Positions 14,150 through 26,298 of a stretch of 64,000 bases of DNA are shown one piece after another. The position numbers were made by a program, and so were the translations under genes. The DNA is taken from assembly GCA_963920705.1 (NCBI GenBank), contig OY987240.1, positions 3,602,501 through 3,666,500 of the forward strand. Direction: 5' to 3'. Within the stretch, counting starts at the first letter, position 1, and the number at the start of each line of letters is the position of its first letter. Source of the stretch: Odiellus spinosus. Lineage: Eukaryota > Arthropoda > Arachnida > Opiliones > Phalangiidae. The notes below the pieces were generated by a model, which saw nothing but the letters and a program-made list of their open reading frames with translations, searched no databases and was not told the DNA's origin.

Positions 14150-15734
14150 CATCATTCGAAAAACATCAATCGAAAAACTTGATTCGAAAAACTTGATTCG
14201 AAAAACATCATTCGAAAAACATGATTCGAAAAACATCATTCGAAAAACATCATTCGAAAAACATCAATCGAAAAACATCAATCGAAAAACATCAATCGAA
14301 AAACATCATTCGAAAAACTTGATTCGAAAAACATCATTCGAAAAACATGATTCGAAAAACATGATTCGAAAAACATGATTCGAAAAACATCATTCGAAAA
14401 CCATCATTCGAAAAACATCATTCGAAAAACATCATTCGAAAAACATCATTCGAAAAACATCATTCGAAAAACATCATTCGAAAAACATCATTCAAAAACA
14501 TCATTCGAAAAACATCATTCGAAAAACATCATTCGAAAAACATCATTCGAAAAACATCATTCGAAAAACATCAATCGAAAAACTTGATTCGAAAAACATC
14601 ATTCGAAAAACATCATTCGAAAAACATCATTCGAAAACATCATTCGAAAAATGTCATTCGAAAAACATCATTCGAAAAACATCATTCGAAAAACATCATT
14701 CGAAAAACATCATTCGAAAAACATCATTCGAAAAACATCAATCGAAAAACATCAATCGAAAAACTTGATTCGAAAAACTTGAATCGAAAAACATGATTCG
14801 AAAAACATCATTCGAATAACATGATTCGAAAAACATCATTCGAAAAACATCATTCGAAAAACATCAATCGAAAAACATCATTCGAAAAACATCATTCGAA
14901 AAACATCATTCGAAAAACATCATTCGAAAAACATCATTCGAAAAACATCAATAGAAAAACTTGATTCGAAAAACATCATTCGAAAAACATCATTCGAAAA
15001 GCATCATTCGAAAAACATCATTCGAAAAACATCATTCGAAAAACATCATTCGAAAAACATCATTCGAAAAACATCATTCGAAAAAAATCATTAGAAAAAC
15101 ATCAATCGAAAAACATCAATCGAAAAACATCATTCGAAAAACATGATTCGAAAAACATCACTCGAAAAACATCATTCGAAAAACATGATTCGAAAAACAT
15201 TCGAAAAACATCATTCGAAAAACATCAATCGAAAAACTTGATTCGAAAAACTTGATTCGAAAAACATCATTCGAAAAACATGATTCGAAAAACATCATTC
15301 GAAAAACATGATTCGAAAAACATCAATCGAAAAACATCAATCGAAAAACATCATTCGAAAAACTTGATTCGAAAAACATCATTCGAAAAACATGATTCGA
15401 AAAACATGATTCGAAAAACATGATTCGAAAAACATCATTCGAAAACCATCATTCGAAAAACATCATTCGAAAAACATCATTCGAAAAACATCATTCGAAA
15501 AACATCATTCGAAAAACATCATTCAAAAACATCATTCGAAAAACATCATTCGAAAAACATCATTCGAAAAACATCATTCGAAAAACATCATTCGAAAAAC
15601 ATCAATCGAAAAACTTGATTCGAAAAACATGATTCGAAAAACATCATTCGAAAAACATCATTCGAAAAACATGATTCGAAAAACATCATTCGAAAAACAT
15701 CAATCGAAAAACATCAATCGAAAAACTTGATTCG

Positions 15735-16701
15735 TAAAACATCATTCGAAAAACATGATTCGAAAAACATGATTCGAAAAACATGATTCGAAAAACATCA
15801 TTCGAAAACCATCATTCGAAAAACATCATTCGAAAAACATCATTCGAAAAACATCATTCGAAAAACATCATTCGAAAAACATCATTCGAAAAACATGATT
15901 CGAAAAACATGATTCGAAAAACATCATTCGAAAAACATGATTCGAAAAACATGATTCGAAAAACATCATTCGAAAAACATCATTCGAAAAACATCATTCG
16001 AAAAACATCATTCGAAAAACATCATTCGAAAAACATCATTCGAAAAACGTCAATCGAAAAACTTGATTCGAAAAACTTGATTCGAAAAACATCATTCGAA
16101 AAACATCATTCGAAAAACATCATTCGAAAAACATCATTCGAAAAACATCATTCGAAAAACATCATTCGAAAAACATCATTCGAAAAACATCATTCGAAAA
16201 ACATCATTCGAAAAACATCATTCGAAAAACATCAATCGAAAAACATCAATCGAAAAACTTGATTCGAAAAACTTGATTCGAAAAACATGATTCGAAAAAC
16301 ATCATTCGAAAAACATCATTCGAAAAACATCAATCGAAAAACATCAATCGAAAAACATCAATCGAAAAACTTCATTCGAAAAACATCATTCGAAAAACAT
16401 CATTCGAAAATCATCATTCGAAAAACATCATTCGAAAAACATCATTCGAAAAACATCATTCGAAAAACATGATTCGAAAAACATCACTCGAAAAACATCA
16501 TTCGAAAAACATGATTCGAAAAACATTCGAAAAACATCATTCGAAAAACATCAATCGAAAAACTTGATTCGAAAAACTTGATTCGAAAAACATCATTCGA
16601 AAAACATGATTCGAAAAACATCATTCGAAAAACATCATTCGAAAAACATCAATCGAAAAACATCAATCGAAAAACATCAATCGAAAAACATCATTCGAAA
16701 A
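15735..16701. repeat. 2,385-bp offset copy of 13,350-14,316
   Basis: The order is CCATCATTCG, G-type pairs, a CGTCAATCG monomer near 16047, two L-types, about ten T-types, two A-types, two L-types and then the short 11-bp monomer. It matches the earlier block. The offset equals 171 monomers minus 9 bp, which the five length variants in between account for (three 1-bp and two 3-bp losses). Confidence 0.8.
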
Positions 16702-17404
16702 ACATCATTCGAAAAACATCATTCGAAAAACATCATTCGAAAAACTTGATTCGAAAAACATCATTCGAAAAACATCATACGAAAAACATCATTCGAAAAA
16801 CATCATTTGAAAAACATCATTCGAAAAACATCATTCGAAAAACATCATTCGAAAAACATCATTCGAAAAACATCATTTGAAAAACATCATTCGAAAAACA
16901 TCAATCGAAAAACATCATTCGAAAAATATCATTCGAAAAACATCATTCGAAAAACATCATTCGAAAAACATCATTCGAAAAACATCATTCGAAAAACTTG
17001 ATTCGAAAAACTTGATTCGAAAAAGATCATTCGAAAAACATCATTCGAAAAACATCATTCGAAAAACTTGATTCGAAAAAGTTGATTCCAAAAACATCAT
17101 TCGAAAAACATCATTCAAAAAACATCATTCGAAAAACATCATTCGAAAAACATCATTCGAAAAACATCATTCGAAAAACATCATTCGAAAAACATCATTC
17201 GAAAAACATCATTCGAAAAACTTGATTCGAAAAACATCATTCGAAAAAACATCATACAAAAAACATCATTCGAAAAACTTGATTCGAAAAAGATCATTCG
17301 TAAAACTTGATACAAAAAACATCATTCGAAAAACTTGATTCGAAAAAGTTGATTCCAAAAACATCATTCGAAAAACATCATTCGAAAAACTTGATACAAA
17401 AAAC

Positions 17405-17560
17405 ATCATTCGAAAAACATCATTCGAAAAACATCATTCGAAATACTTGATTCGAAAAACTTGATTCGAAAAACATCATTCGAAAAACATCATTCGAAAA
17501 ACATCATTCGAAAAACATCATTCGAAAACATCATTCGAAAACATCTTTCGAAAAACATCA
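17405..17560. repeat. Cluster of 13-bp monomers after an AATACTTGATT junction, copy 1 of 4
   Basis: A TTCGAAATACTTG junction, an L-type monomer and a few T-types lead into two adjacent monomers that have lost one A of the A-tract (13 bp), followed by CATCTTTCG. The same composite recurs near 22880-22995, 24485-24610 and 24920-25090, with extra 13-bp monomers in the last copy. The shared junction shows common descent. Confidence 0.78.
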
Positions 17561-18186
17561 TTCGAAAAACATCATTCGAAAAACATCATTCGAGAAACAT
17601 CATTCGAAAAACATCATTCGAAAAACATCATTCGAAAAACATCATTCGAAAAACATCATTCGAAAAACATGATTCGAAAAACATCATTCGAAAAACATCA
17701 TTCGAAAAACATCATTCGAAAAACATCATTCGAAAAACATGATACAAAAAACATCATTCGAAAAACATCATTCGAAAAACATCATTCGAAAAACATCATT
17801 CTAAAAACATGATTCGAAAAACATGATTCAAAAAACATCATTCGAAAAACATCATTCGAAAAACATCATTCGAAAAACATCATTCGAAAAACATCATTCG
17901 AAAAACATCATTCGAAAAACATCATTCGAAAAACATCAAACGAAAAACTTGATTCGAAAAACTTGATTCGAAAAACATCATTCGAAAAACATGATTCGAA
18001 AAACATCATTCGAAAAACATCATTCGAAAAACATCAATCGAAAAACATCATTCGAAAAACATCATTCGAAAAACTTGATTCGAAAAACATCATACGAAAA
18101 ACATCATTCGAAAAACATCATTCGAAAAACATCATTCGAAAAACCTCATTCGAAAAACATCATTCGAAAAACTTGATTCGAAAAAC

Positions 18187-19476
18187 TTGATTCGAAAAAG
18201 ATCATTCGAAAAACATCATTCGAAAAACATCATTCGAAAAACATCATTCGAAAAACTTGATTCGAAAAAGTTGATTCCAAAAACATCATTCGAAAAACAT
18301 CATTCAAAAAACATCATTCGAAAAACATCATTCGAAAAACATCATTCGAAAAACATCATTCGAAAAACATCATTCGAAAAACATCATTCGAAAAATATCA
18401 TTCGAAAAACATCATTCGAAAAACATCATTCGAAAAACTTGATTCGAAAAAGATCATTCGAAAAACATCATTCGAAAAACATCATTCGAAAAACTTGATT
18501 CCAAAAAGTTGATTCCAAAAACATCATTCGAAAAACATCATTCAAAAAACATCATTCGAAAAACATCATTCGAAAAACATCATTCGAAAAACATCATTCG
18601 AAAAACATCATTCGAAAAACATCATTCGAAAGACTTGATTCGAAAAACATCATTCGAAAAACATCATACGAAAAACATCATTCGAAAAACATCATTCGAA
18701 AAACATCATTCGAAAAACATAATTCGAAATCATCATTCGAAAAACATCATTCGAAAAACATCATTCGAAAAACATCATTCCAAAAACATCAATCGAAAAA
18801 CATCATTCGATAAATATCATTCGAAAAACATCATTCGAAAAACATCATTCGAAAAACATCATTCGAAAAACTTGATTCGAAAAAATCATTCGAAAAACAT
18901 GATTCGAAAAAAATCATTCGAAAAACATCATTCGAAAAACATCATTCGAAAAACATCATTCGAAAAACATCATTCGAAAAACTTGATTCGAAAAACATCA
19001 TTCGAAAAACATCATACGAAAAACATCATTCGAAAAACATCATTCGAAAAACATGATTCGAAAAACATGATTCGAAAAACATCATTCGAAAAACATGATT
19101 CGAAAAACATCATTCGAAAAACATCATTCGAAAAACATCATTCGAAAAACATCATTCGAAAAACTTGATTCGAAAAACATCATTCGAAAAACATCATTCG
19201 AAAAACATCATTTGAAAAACATCATTCGAAAAACATCATTCGAAAAACATCATTCGAAAAACATCATTCGAAAAACATCATTTGAAAAACATCATTCGAA
19301 AAACATCATTCGAAAAACATCATTCGAAAAATATCATTCGAAAAACATCATTCGAAAAACATCATTCGAAAAACATCATTCGAAAAACATCATTCGAAAA
19401 ACTTGATTCGAAAAACTTGATTCGAAAAAGATCATTCGAAAAACATCATTCGAAAAACATCATTCGAAAAACTTGA
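18187..19476. repeat. Domain C 1.3-kb block, copy 1
   Basis: This block recurs at 21055-22330, first at an offset of 2,868 bp, then at 2,854 bp because the second copy lacks one monomer (a CATCATACG present here near 18664). Shared unusual features are an AAAGTTGATTCC pair, CATAATTCGAAATC near 18718, TTCGATAAATATC near 18807 and a shortened AAAAAATCATTCG monomer near 18883. Confidence 0.82.
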
Positions 19477-20351
19477 TTCGAAAAAGTTGATTCCAAAAAC
19501 ATCATTCGAAAAACATCATTCAAAAAACATCATTCGAAAAACATCATTCGAAAAACATCATTCGAAAAACATCATTCGAAAAACATCATTCGAAAAACAT
19601 CATTCGAAAAACTTGATTCGAAAAACATGATACAAAAAACATCATTCGAAAAACATCATTCGAAAAACATCATTCGAAAAACATCATTCGAAAAACATCA
19701 TTCTAAAAACATGATTCGAAAAACATGATTCAAAAAACATCATTCGAAAAACATCATTCGAAAAACATCATTCGAAAAACATCATTCGAAAAACATCATT
19801 CGAAAAACATCATTCGAAAAACATCATTCGAAAAACATCATTCGAAAAACATCAAACGAAAAACTTGATTCGAAAAACTTGATTCGAAAAACATCATTCG
19901 AAAAACATGATTCGAAAAACATCATTCGAAAAACATCATTCGAAAAACATCAATCGAAAAACATCATTCGAAAAACATCATTCGAAAAACTTGATTCGAA
20001 AAACATCATACGAAAAACATCATTCGAAAAACATCATTCGAAAAACATCATTCGAAAAACCTCATTCGAAAAACATCATTCGAAAAACTTGATTCGAAAA
20101 ACTTGATTCGAAAAAGATCATTCGAAAAACATCATTCGAAAAACATCATTCGAAAAACATCATTCGAAAAACTTGATTCGAAAAAGTTGATTCCAAAAAC
20201 ATCATTCGAAAAACATCATTCAAAAAACATCATTCGAAAAACATCATTCGAAAAACATCATTCGAAAAACATCATTCGAAAAACATCATTCGAAAAACAT
20301 CATTCGAAAAATATCATTCGAAAAACATCATTCGAAAAACATCATTCGAAA
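19400..20351. repeat. 952-bp tandem repeat, copy 1
   Basis: The variant order, including two L-types, GATCATTCG, GTTGATTCC, GATACAAAA near 19630, TTCTAAAAAC near 19703, TTCAAAAAAC near 19729, CATCAAACG near 19852 and CCTCATTCG near 20060, repeats at an offset of exactly 952 bp (68 x 14). A related copy of its middle part lies at 17750-18190. Confidence 0.87.
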
Positions 20352-21297
20352 AACTTGATTCGAAAAACTTGATTCGAAAAAGATCATTCGAAAAACATCA
20401 TTCGAAAAACATCATTCGAAAAACTTGATTCGAAAAAGTTGATTCCAAAAACATCATTCGAAAAACATCATTCAAAAAACATCATTCGAAAAACATCATT
20501 CGAAAAACATCATTCGAAAAACATCATTCGAAAAACATCATTCGAAAAACATCATTCGAAAAACTTGATTCGAAAAACATGATACAAAAAACATCATTCG
20601 AAAAACATCATTCGAAAAACATCATTCGAAAAACATCATTCGAAAAACATCATTCTAAAAACATGATTCGAAAAACATGATTCAAAAAACATCATTCGAA
20701 AAACATCATTCGAAAAACATCATTCGAAAAACATCATTCGAAAAACATCATTCGAAAAACATCATTCGAAAAACATCATTCGAAAAACATCATTCGAAAA
20801 ACATCAAACGAAAAACTTGATTCGAAAAACTTGATTCGAAAAACATCATTCGAAAAACATGATTCGAAAAACATCATTCGAAAAACATCATTCGAAAAAC
20901 ATCAATCGAAAAACATCATTCGAAAAACATCATTCGAAAAACTTGATTCGAAAAACATCATACGAAAAACATCATTCGAAAAACATCATTCGAAAAACAT
21001 CATTCGAAAAACCTCATTCGAAAAACATCATTCGAAAAACTTGATTCGAAAAACTTGATTCGAAAAAGATCATTCGAAAAACATCATTCGAAAAACATCA
21101 TTCGAAAAACATCATTCGAAAAACTTGATTCGAAAAAGTTGATTCCAAAAACATCATTCGAAAAACATCATTCAAAAAACATCATTCGAAAAACATCATT
21201 CGAAAAACATCATTCGAAAAACATCATTCGAAAAACATCATTCGAAAAACATCATTCGAAAAATATCATTCGAAAAACATCATTCGAAAAACATCAT
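20352..21297. repeat. 952-bp tandem repeat, copy 2
   Basis: This follows copy 1 directly with the same series of rare variants (GATACAAAA near 20582, CATCAAACG near 20804, CCTCATTCG near 21012). It ends where this copy has one L-type monomer before GATCATTCG while copy 1 has two. A further diverged copy of its CATGATTCG-to-CCTCATTCG section is at 23429-23640. Confidence 0.85.
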
Positions 21298-22330
21298 TCG
21301 AAAAACTTGATTCGAAAAAGATCATTCGAAAAACATCATTCGAAAAACATCATTCGAAAAACTTGATTCCAAAAAGTTGATTCCAAAAACATCATTCGAA
21401 AAACATCATTCAAAAAACATCATTCGAAAAACATCATTCGAAAAACATCATTCGAAAAACATCATTCGAAAAACATCATTCGAAAAACATCATTCGAAAG
21501 ACTTGATTCGAAAAACATCATTCGAAAAACATCATTCGAAAAACATCATTCGAAAAACATCATTCGAAAAACATAATTCGAAATCATCATTCGAAAAACA
21601 TCATTCGAAAAACATCATTCGAAAAACATCATTCCAAAAACATCAATCGAAAAACATCATTCGATAAATATCATTCGAAAAACATCATTCGAAAAACATC
21701 ATTCGAAAAACATCATTCGAAAAACTTGATTCGAAAAAATCATTCGAAAAACATGATTCGAAAAAAATCATTCGAAAAACATCATTCGAAAAACATCATT
21801 CGAAAAACATCATTCGAAAAACATCATTCGAAAAACTTGATTCGAAAAACATCATTCGAAAAACATCATACGAAAAACATCATTCGAAAAACATCATTCG
21901 AAAAACATCATTCGAAAAACATCATTCGAAAAACATCATTCGAAAAACATGATTCGAAAAACATCATTCGAAAAACATCATTCGAAAAACATCATTCGAA
22001 AAACATCATTCGAAAAACTTGATTCGAAAAACATCATTCGAAAAACATCATTCGAAAAACATCATTTGAAAAACATCATTCGAAAAACATCATTCGAAAA
22101 ACATCATTCGAAAAACATCATTCGAAAAACATCATTTGAAAAACATCATTCGAAAAACATCATTCGAAAAACATCATTCGAAAAATATCATTCGAAAAAC
22201 ATCATTCGAAAAACATCATTCGAAAAACATCATTCGAAAAACATCATTCGAAAAACTTGATTCGAAAAACTTGATTCGAAAAAGATCATTCGAAAAACAT
22301 CATTCGAAAAACATCATTCGAAAAACTTGA
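21055..22330. repeat. Domain C 1.3-kb block, copy 2
   Basis: This is the second copy of 18187-19476. It overlaps the end of the 952-bp tandem pair, so the pair sits inside a larger duplicated frame. The markers AATTCGAAATC near 21575, TTCGATAAATATC near 21661 and AAAAAATCATTCG near 21737 are all present. Confidence 0.82.
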
Positions 22331-25300
22331 TTCGAAAAAGTTGATTCCAAAAACATCATTCGAAAAACATCATTCAAAAAACATCATTCGAAAAACATCA
22401 TTCGAAAAACATCATTCGAAAAACATCATTCGAAAAACATCATTCGAAAAACATCATTCGAAAAACTTGATTCGAAAAACATCATTCGAAAAAACATCAT
22501 ACAAAAAACATCATTCGAAAAACATCATTCGAAAAACATCATTCGAAAAACATAATTCGAAAAACATCATTCGAAAAACATCATTCGAAAAACATCATTC
22601 GAAAAACATCAATCGAAAAACATTCGAAAAATATCATTCGAAAAACATCATTCGAAAAACATCATTCGAAAAACATCATTCGAAAAACATCATTCGAAAA
22701 ACTTGATTCGAAAAACTTGATTCGAAAAAGATCATTCGAAAAACTTGATACAAAAAACATCATTCGAAAAACTTGATTCGAAAAAGTTGATTCCAAAAAC
22801 ATCATTCGAAAAACATCATTCGAAAAACTTGATACAAAAAACATCATTCGAAAAACATCATTCGAAAAAAATCATTCGAAATACTTGATTCGAAAAACTT
22901 GATTCGAAAAACATCATTCGAAAAACATCATTCGAAAAACATCATTCGAAAAACATCATTCGAAAACATCATTCGAAAACATCTTTCGAAAAACATCATT
23001 CGAAAAACATCATTCGAAAAACATCATTCGAGAAACATCATTCGAAAAACATCATTCGAAAAACATCATTCGAAAAACATCATTCGAAAAACATCATTCG
23101 AAAAACATCATTCGAAAAACATCATTTGAAAAACATCATTCGAAAAACATCATTCGAAAAACATCATTCGAAAAACATGATACAAAAAACATCATTCGAA
23201 AAACATCATTCGAAAAACATCATTCTAAAAACATGATTCGAAAAACATCATTCTAAAAACATCATTCGAAAAACATGATTCGAAAAACATGATTCGAAAA
23301 ACATCATTCGAAAAACATCATTCGAAAAACATCATTCGAAAAACATCATTCGAAAAACATCATTCGAAAAACATCATTCGAAAAACATCATTCGAAAAAC
23401 ATCAATCGAAAAACTTGATTCGAAAAACTTGATTCGAAAAACATCATTCGAAAAACATGATTCGAAAAACATGATTCGAAAAACATCATTCGAAAAACAT
23501 CAATCGAAAAACATCATTCGAAAAACATCATTCGAAAAACTTGATTCGAAAAACATCATACGAAAAACATCATTCGAAAAACATCATTCGAAAAACATCA
23601 TTCGAAAAACCTCATTCGAAAAACATCATTCGAAAAACTTGATTCGAAAAAGATCATTCGAAAAACATCATTCGAAAAACATCATTCGAAAAACATCATT
23701 CGAAAAACTTGATTCGAAAAAGTTGATTCCAAAAACATCATTCGAAAAACATCATTCAAAAAACATCATTCGAAAAACATCATTCGAAAAACATCATTCG
23801 AAAAATATCATTCGAAAAACATCATTCGAAAAACATCATTCGAAAAACTTGATTCGAAAAACTTGATTCGAAAAAGATCATTCGAAAAACATCATTCGAA
23901 AAACTTGATTCCAAAAAGTTGATTCCAAAAACATCATTCGAAAAACATCATTCAAAAAACATCATTCGTAAAACATCATTCGAAAAACATCATTCGAAAA
24001 ACATCATTCGAAAAACATCATTCGAAAAACATCATTCGAAAAACTTGATTCGAAAAACATCATTCGAAAAACATCATACGAAAAACATCATTCGAAAAAC
24101 ATCATTCGAAAAACATCATTCGAAAAACATCATTCGAAAAACATTATTCCAAAAACATCAATCGAAAGACATCATTCGATAAATATCATTCGAAAAACAT
24201 CATTCGAAAAACATCATTCGAAAAACATCATTCGAAAAACATCATTCGAAAAACTTGATTCGAAAAACTTGATTCGAAAAAGATCATTCGAAAAACATCA
24301 TTCAAAAAACATCATTCGAAAAACTTGATTCGAAAAAGTTGATTACAAAAACATCATTCGAAAAACATCATTCGAAAAACATCATTCGAAAAACATCATT
24401 CGAAAAACATCATTCGAAAAACATCATTCGAAAAACTTGATACAAAAAACATCATTCGAAAAACATCATTCGAAAAACATCATTCGAAATACTTGATTCG
24501 AAAAACTTGATTCGAAAAACATCATTCGAAAAACATCATTCGAAAAACATCATTCGAAAAACATCATTCGAAAACATCATTCGAAAAACATCATTCGAAA
24601 ACATCTTTCAAAAACATCATTCGAAAAACATCATTCGAGAAACATCATTCGAAAAACATCATTCGAAAAACATCATTCGAAAAACATCATTCGAAAAACC
24701 TCATTCGAAAAACATCATTCGAAAAACATCATTCGAAAAACATCATTCGAAAAACATCATTCGAAAAACATCATTCGAAAAACATCATTCGAAAAACATC
24801 ATTCGAAAAACATCATTCGAAAAACATCATTCGAAAAACATCATTCGAAAAACATCATTCGAAAAACATCATTCGAAAAACTTGATACAAAAAACATCAT
24901 TCGAAAAACATCATTCGAAATACTTGATTCGAAAAACTTAATTCGAAAAACTTGATTCGAAAAACATCATTCGAAAAACATCATTCGAAAAACATCATTC
25001 GAAAAACATCATTCGAAAACATCATTCGAAAAACATCATTCGAAAACATCTTTCGAAAACATCATTCGAAAACATCTTTCGAAAACATCATTCGAAAAAC
25101 ATCATTCGAAAAACATCATTCGAGAAACATCATTCGAAAAACATCATTCGAAAAACATCATTCGAAAAACATCATTCGAAAAACATCATTCGAAAAACAT
25201 GATTCGAAAAACATCATTTGAAAAACATCATTCGAAAAACATCATTCGAAAAACATCATTCGAAAAACATCATTCGAAAAACATCATTCTAAAAACATGA

Positions 25301-25891
25301 TTCGAAAAACATCATTCTAAAAACATCATTCGAAAAACATGATTCGAAAAACATCATTCGAAAAACATCATTCGAAAAACATCATTCGAAAAACATCATT
25401 CGAAAAACATCATTCGAAAAACATCATTCGAAAAACATCATTCGAAAAACATCATTCGAAAAACATCATTCGAAAAACATCATTCGAAAAACATCATTCG
25501 AAAAACATCATTCGAAAAACATCATTCGAAAAACATGATTCGAAAAACAAGATTCGAAAAACATTATTCGAAAAACATCATTCGAAAAACATCATTCGTA
25601 AAACATCATTCGAAAAATATCATTTGAAGAACATGATTCGAAAAACCTGATTCGAAAAACATGATTCGAAAAACATCATTCGAAAAACATCAATCGAAAA
25701 ACATAAATCGAAAAACATCATTCGAAAAACTTGATTCGATAAACATCATTCGAAAAATATCATTCGAAAAACATGATTCGAAAAACATCATTCGAAAAAC
25801 ATCATTCGAAAACCATCATTCGAAAAACATCATTCGAAAAACATCATTCGAAAAACATCATTCGAAAAACATCATTCGAAAAACATCATTC

Positions 25892-26042
25892 GAAAAACAT
25901 CATTCGAAAAACATCATTCGAAAAACATGATTCGAAAAACAAGATTCGAAAAACATTATTCGAAAAACATCATTCGAAAAACATCATTCGTAAAACATCA
26001 TTCGAAAAATATCATTTGAAGAACATGATTCGAAAAACATGA
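25892..26042. repeat. 392-bp offset copy of 25,500-25,650
   Basis: A series of T-types, a G-type, CAAGATTCG, CATTATTCG, TTCGTAAAAC, a TATCATTTG monomer and GAAGAACATG appears at 25500-25650 and again here, 392 bp (28 x 14) later. CAAGATTCG together with GAAGAAC makes the match specific. Confidence 0.8.
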
Positions 26043-26276
26043 TTCGAAAAACATGATTCGAAAAACATAATTCGAAAAACATGATTCGAAAAACATGATT
26101 CGAAAAACATGATTCAAAAAACATCATTCGAAAAACTTGATTCGAAAAAGTTGATTCCAAAAACATCATTCGAAAAACATCATTCGAAAAACATCATTCG
26201 AAAAACATCATTCGAAAAACATCATTCGAAAAACATCATTCGAAAAACATCATTCGAAAAACATCATTCGAAAAAC

Positions 26277-26298
26277 ATGATTCGACTAAACATGATTC
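26277..26298. repeat. First 15-bp ACTAAA monomer of the window
   Basis: CATGATTCGACTAAA is one base longer than the consensus: the A5 tract has become ACTAAA. It is absent before about 26.28 kb and recurs dozens of times afterwards up to about 63.65 kb, so it marks the boundary between the older and newer layers. No function is implied. Confidence 0.85.

Larger units (their letters stand above)
14097..16740. repeat. Satellite domain B: A-like modules with register breaks
   Basis: The same A, L, G and T modules as domain A continue, but the strict 14-bp register ends. There are 11-bp monomers (CATTCGAAAAA) at 14139, 15198 and 16524, and 13-bp monomers near 14493, 14636 and 15525. Two overlapping repeats are visible: 13350-14316 recurs at about 15735-16701 (offset 2,385 bp), and 14097-14590 recurs at about 15156-15632 (offset 1,059, then 1,045 bp after loss of one monomer). 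No gene is present. Confidence 0.82.
16741..26275. repeat. Satellite domain C: GATCATTCG and GTTGATTCC variants
   Basis: From about 17.0 kb the variant set changes. GATCATTCG first appears at 17025 and GTTGATTCC at 17081, and both then recur together (for example near 18198/18270, 19430/19487, 20113/20185, 21068/21137, 22282/22339, 23650/23720). Other local variants are GATACAAAA, CATCATACG, CCTCATTCG, TTCTAAAAAC and TTCGAGAAAC. A-type triplets, so common before, are nearly absent. The last GTTGATTCC lies near 26150. The stretch has no gene and is entirely satellite. Confidence 0.87.
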
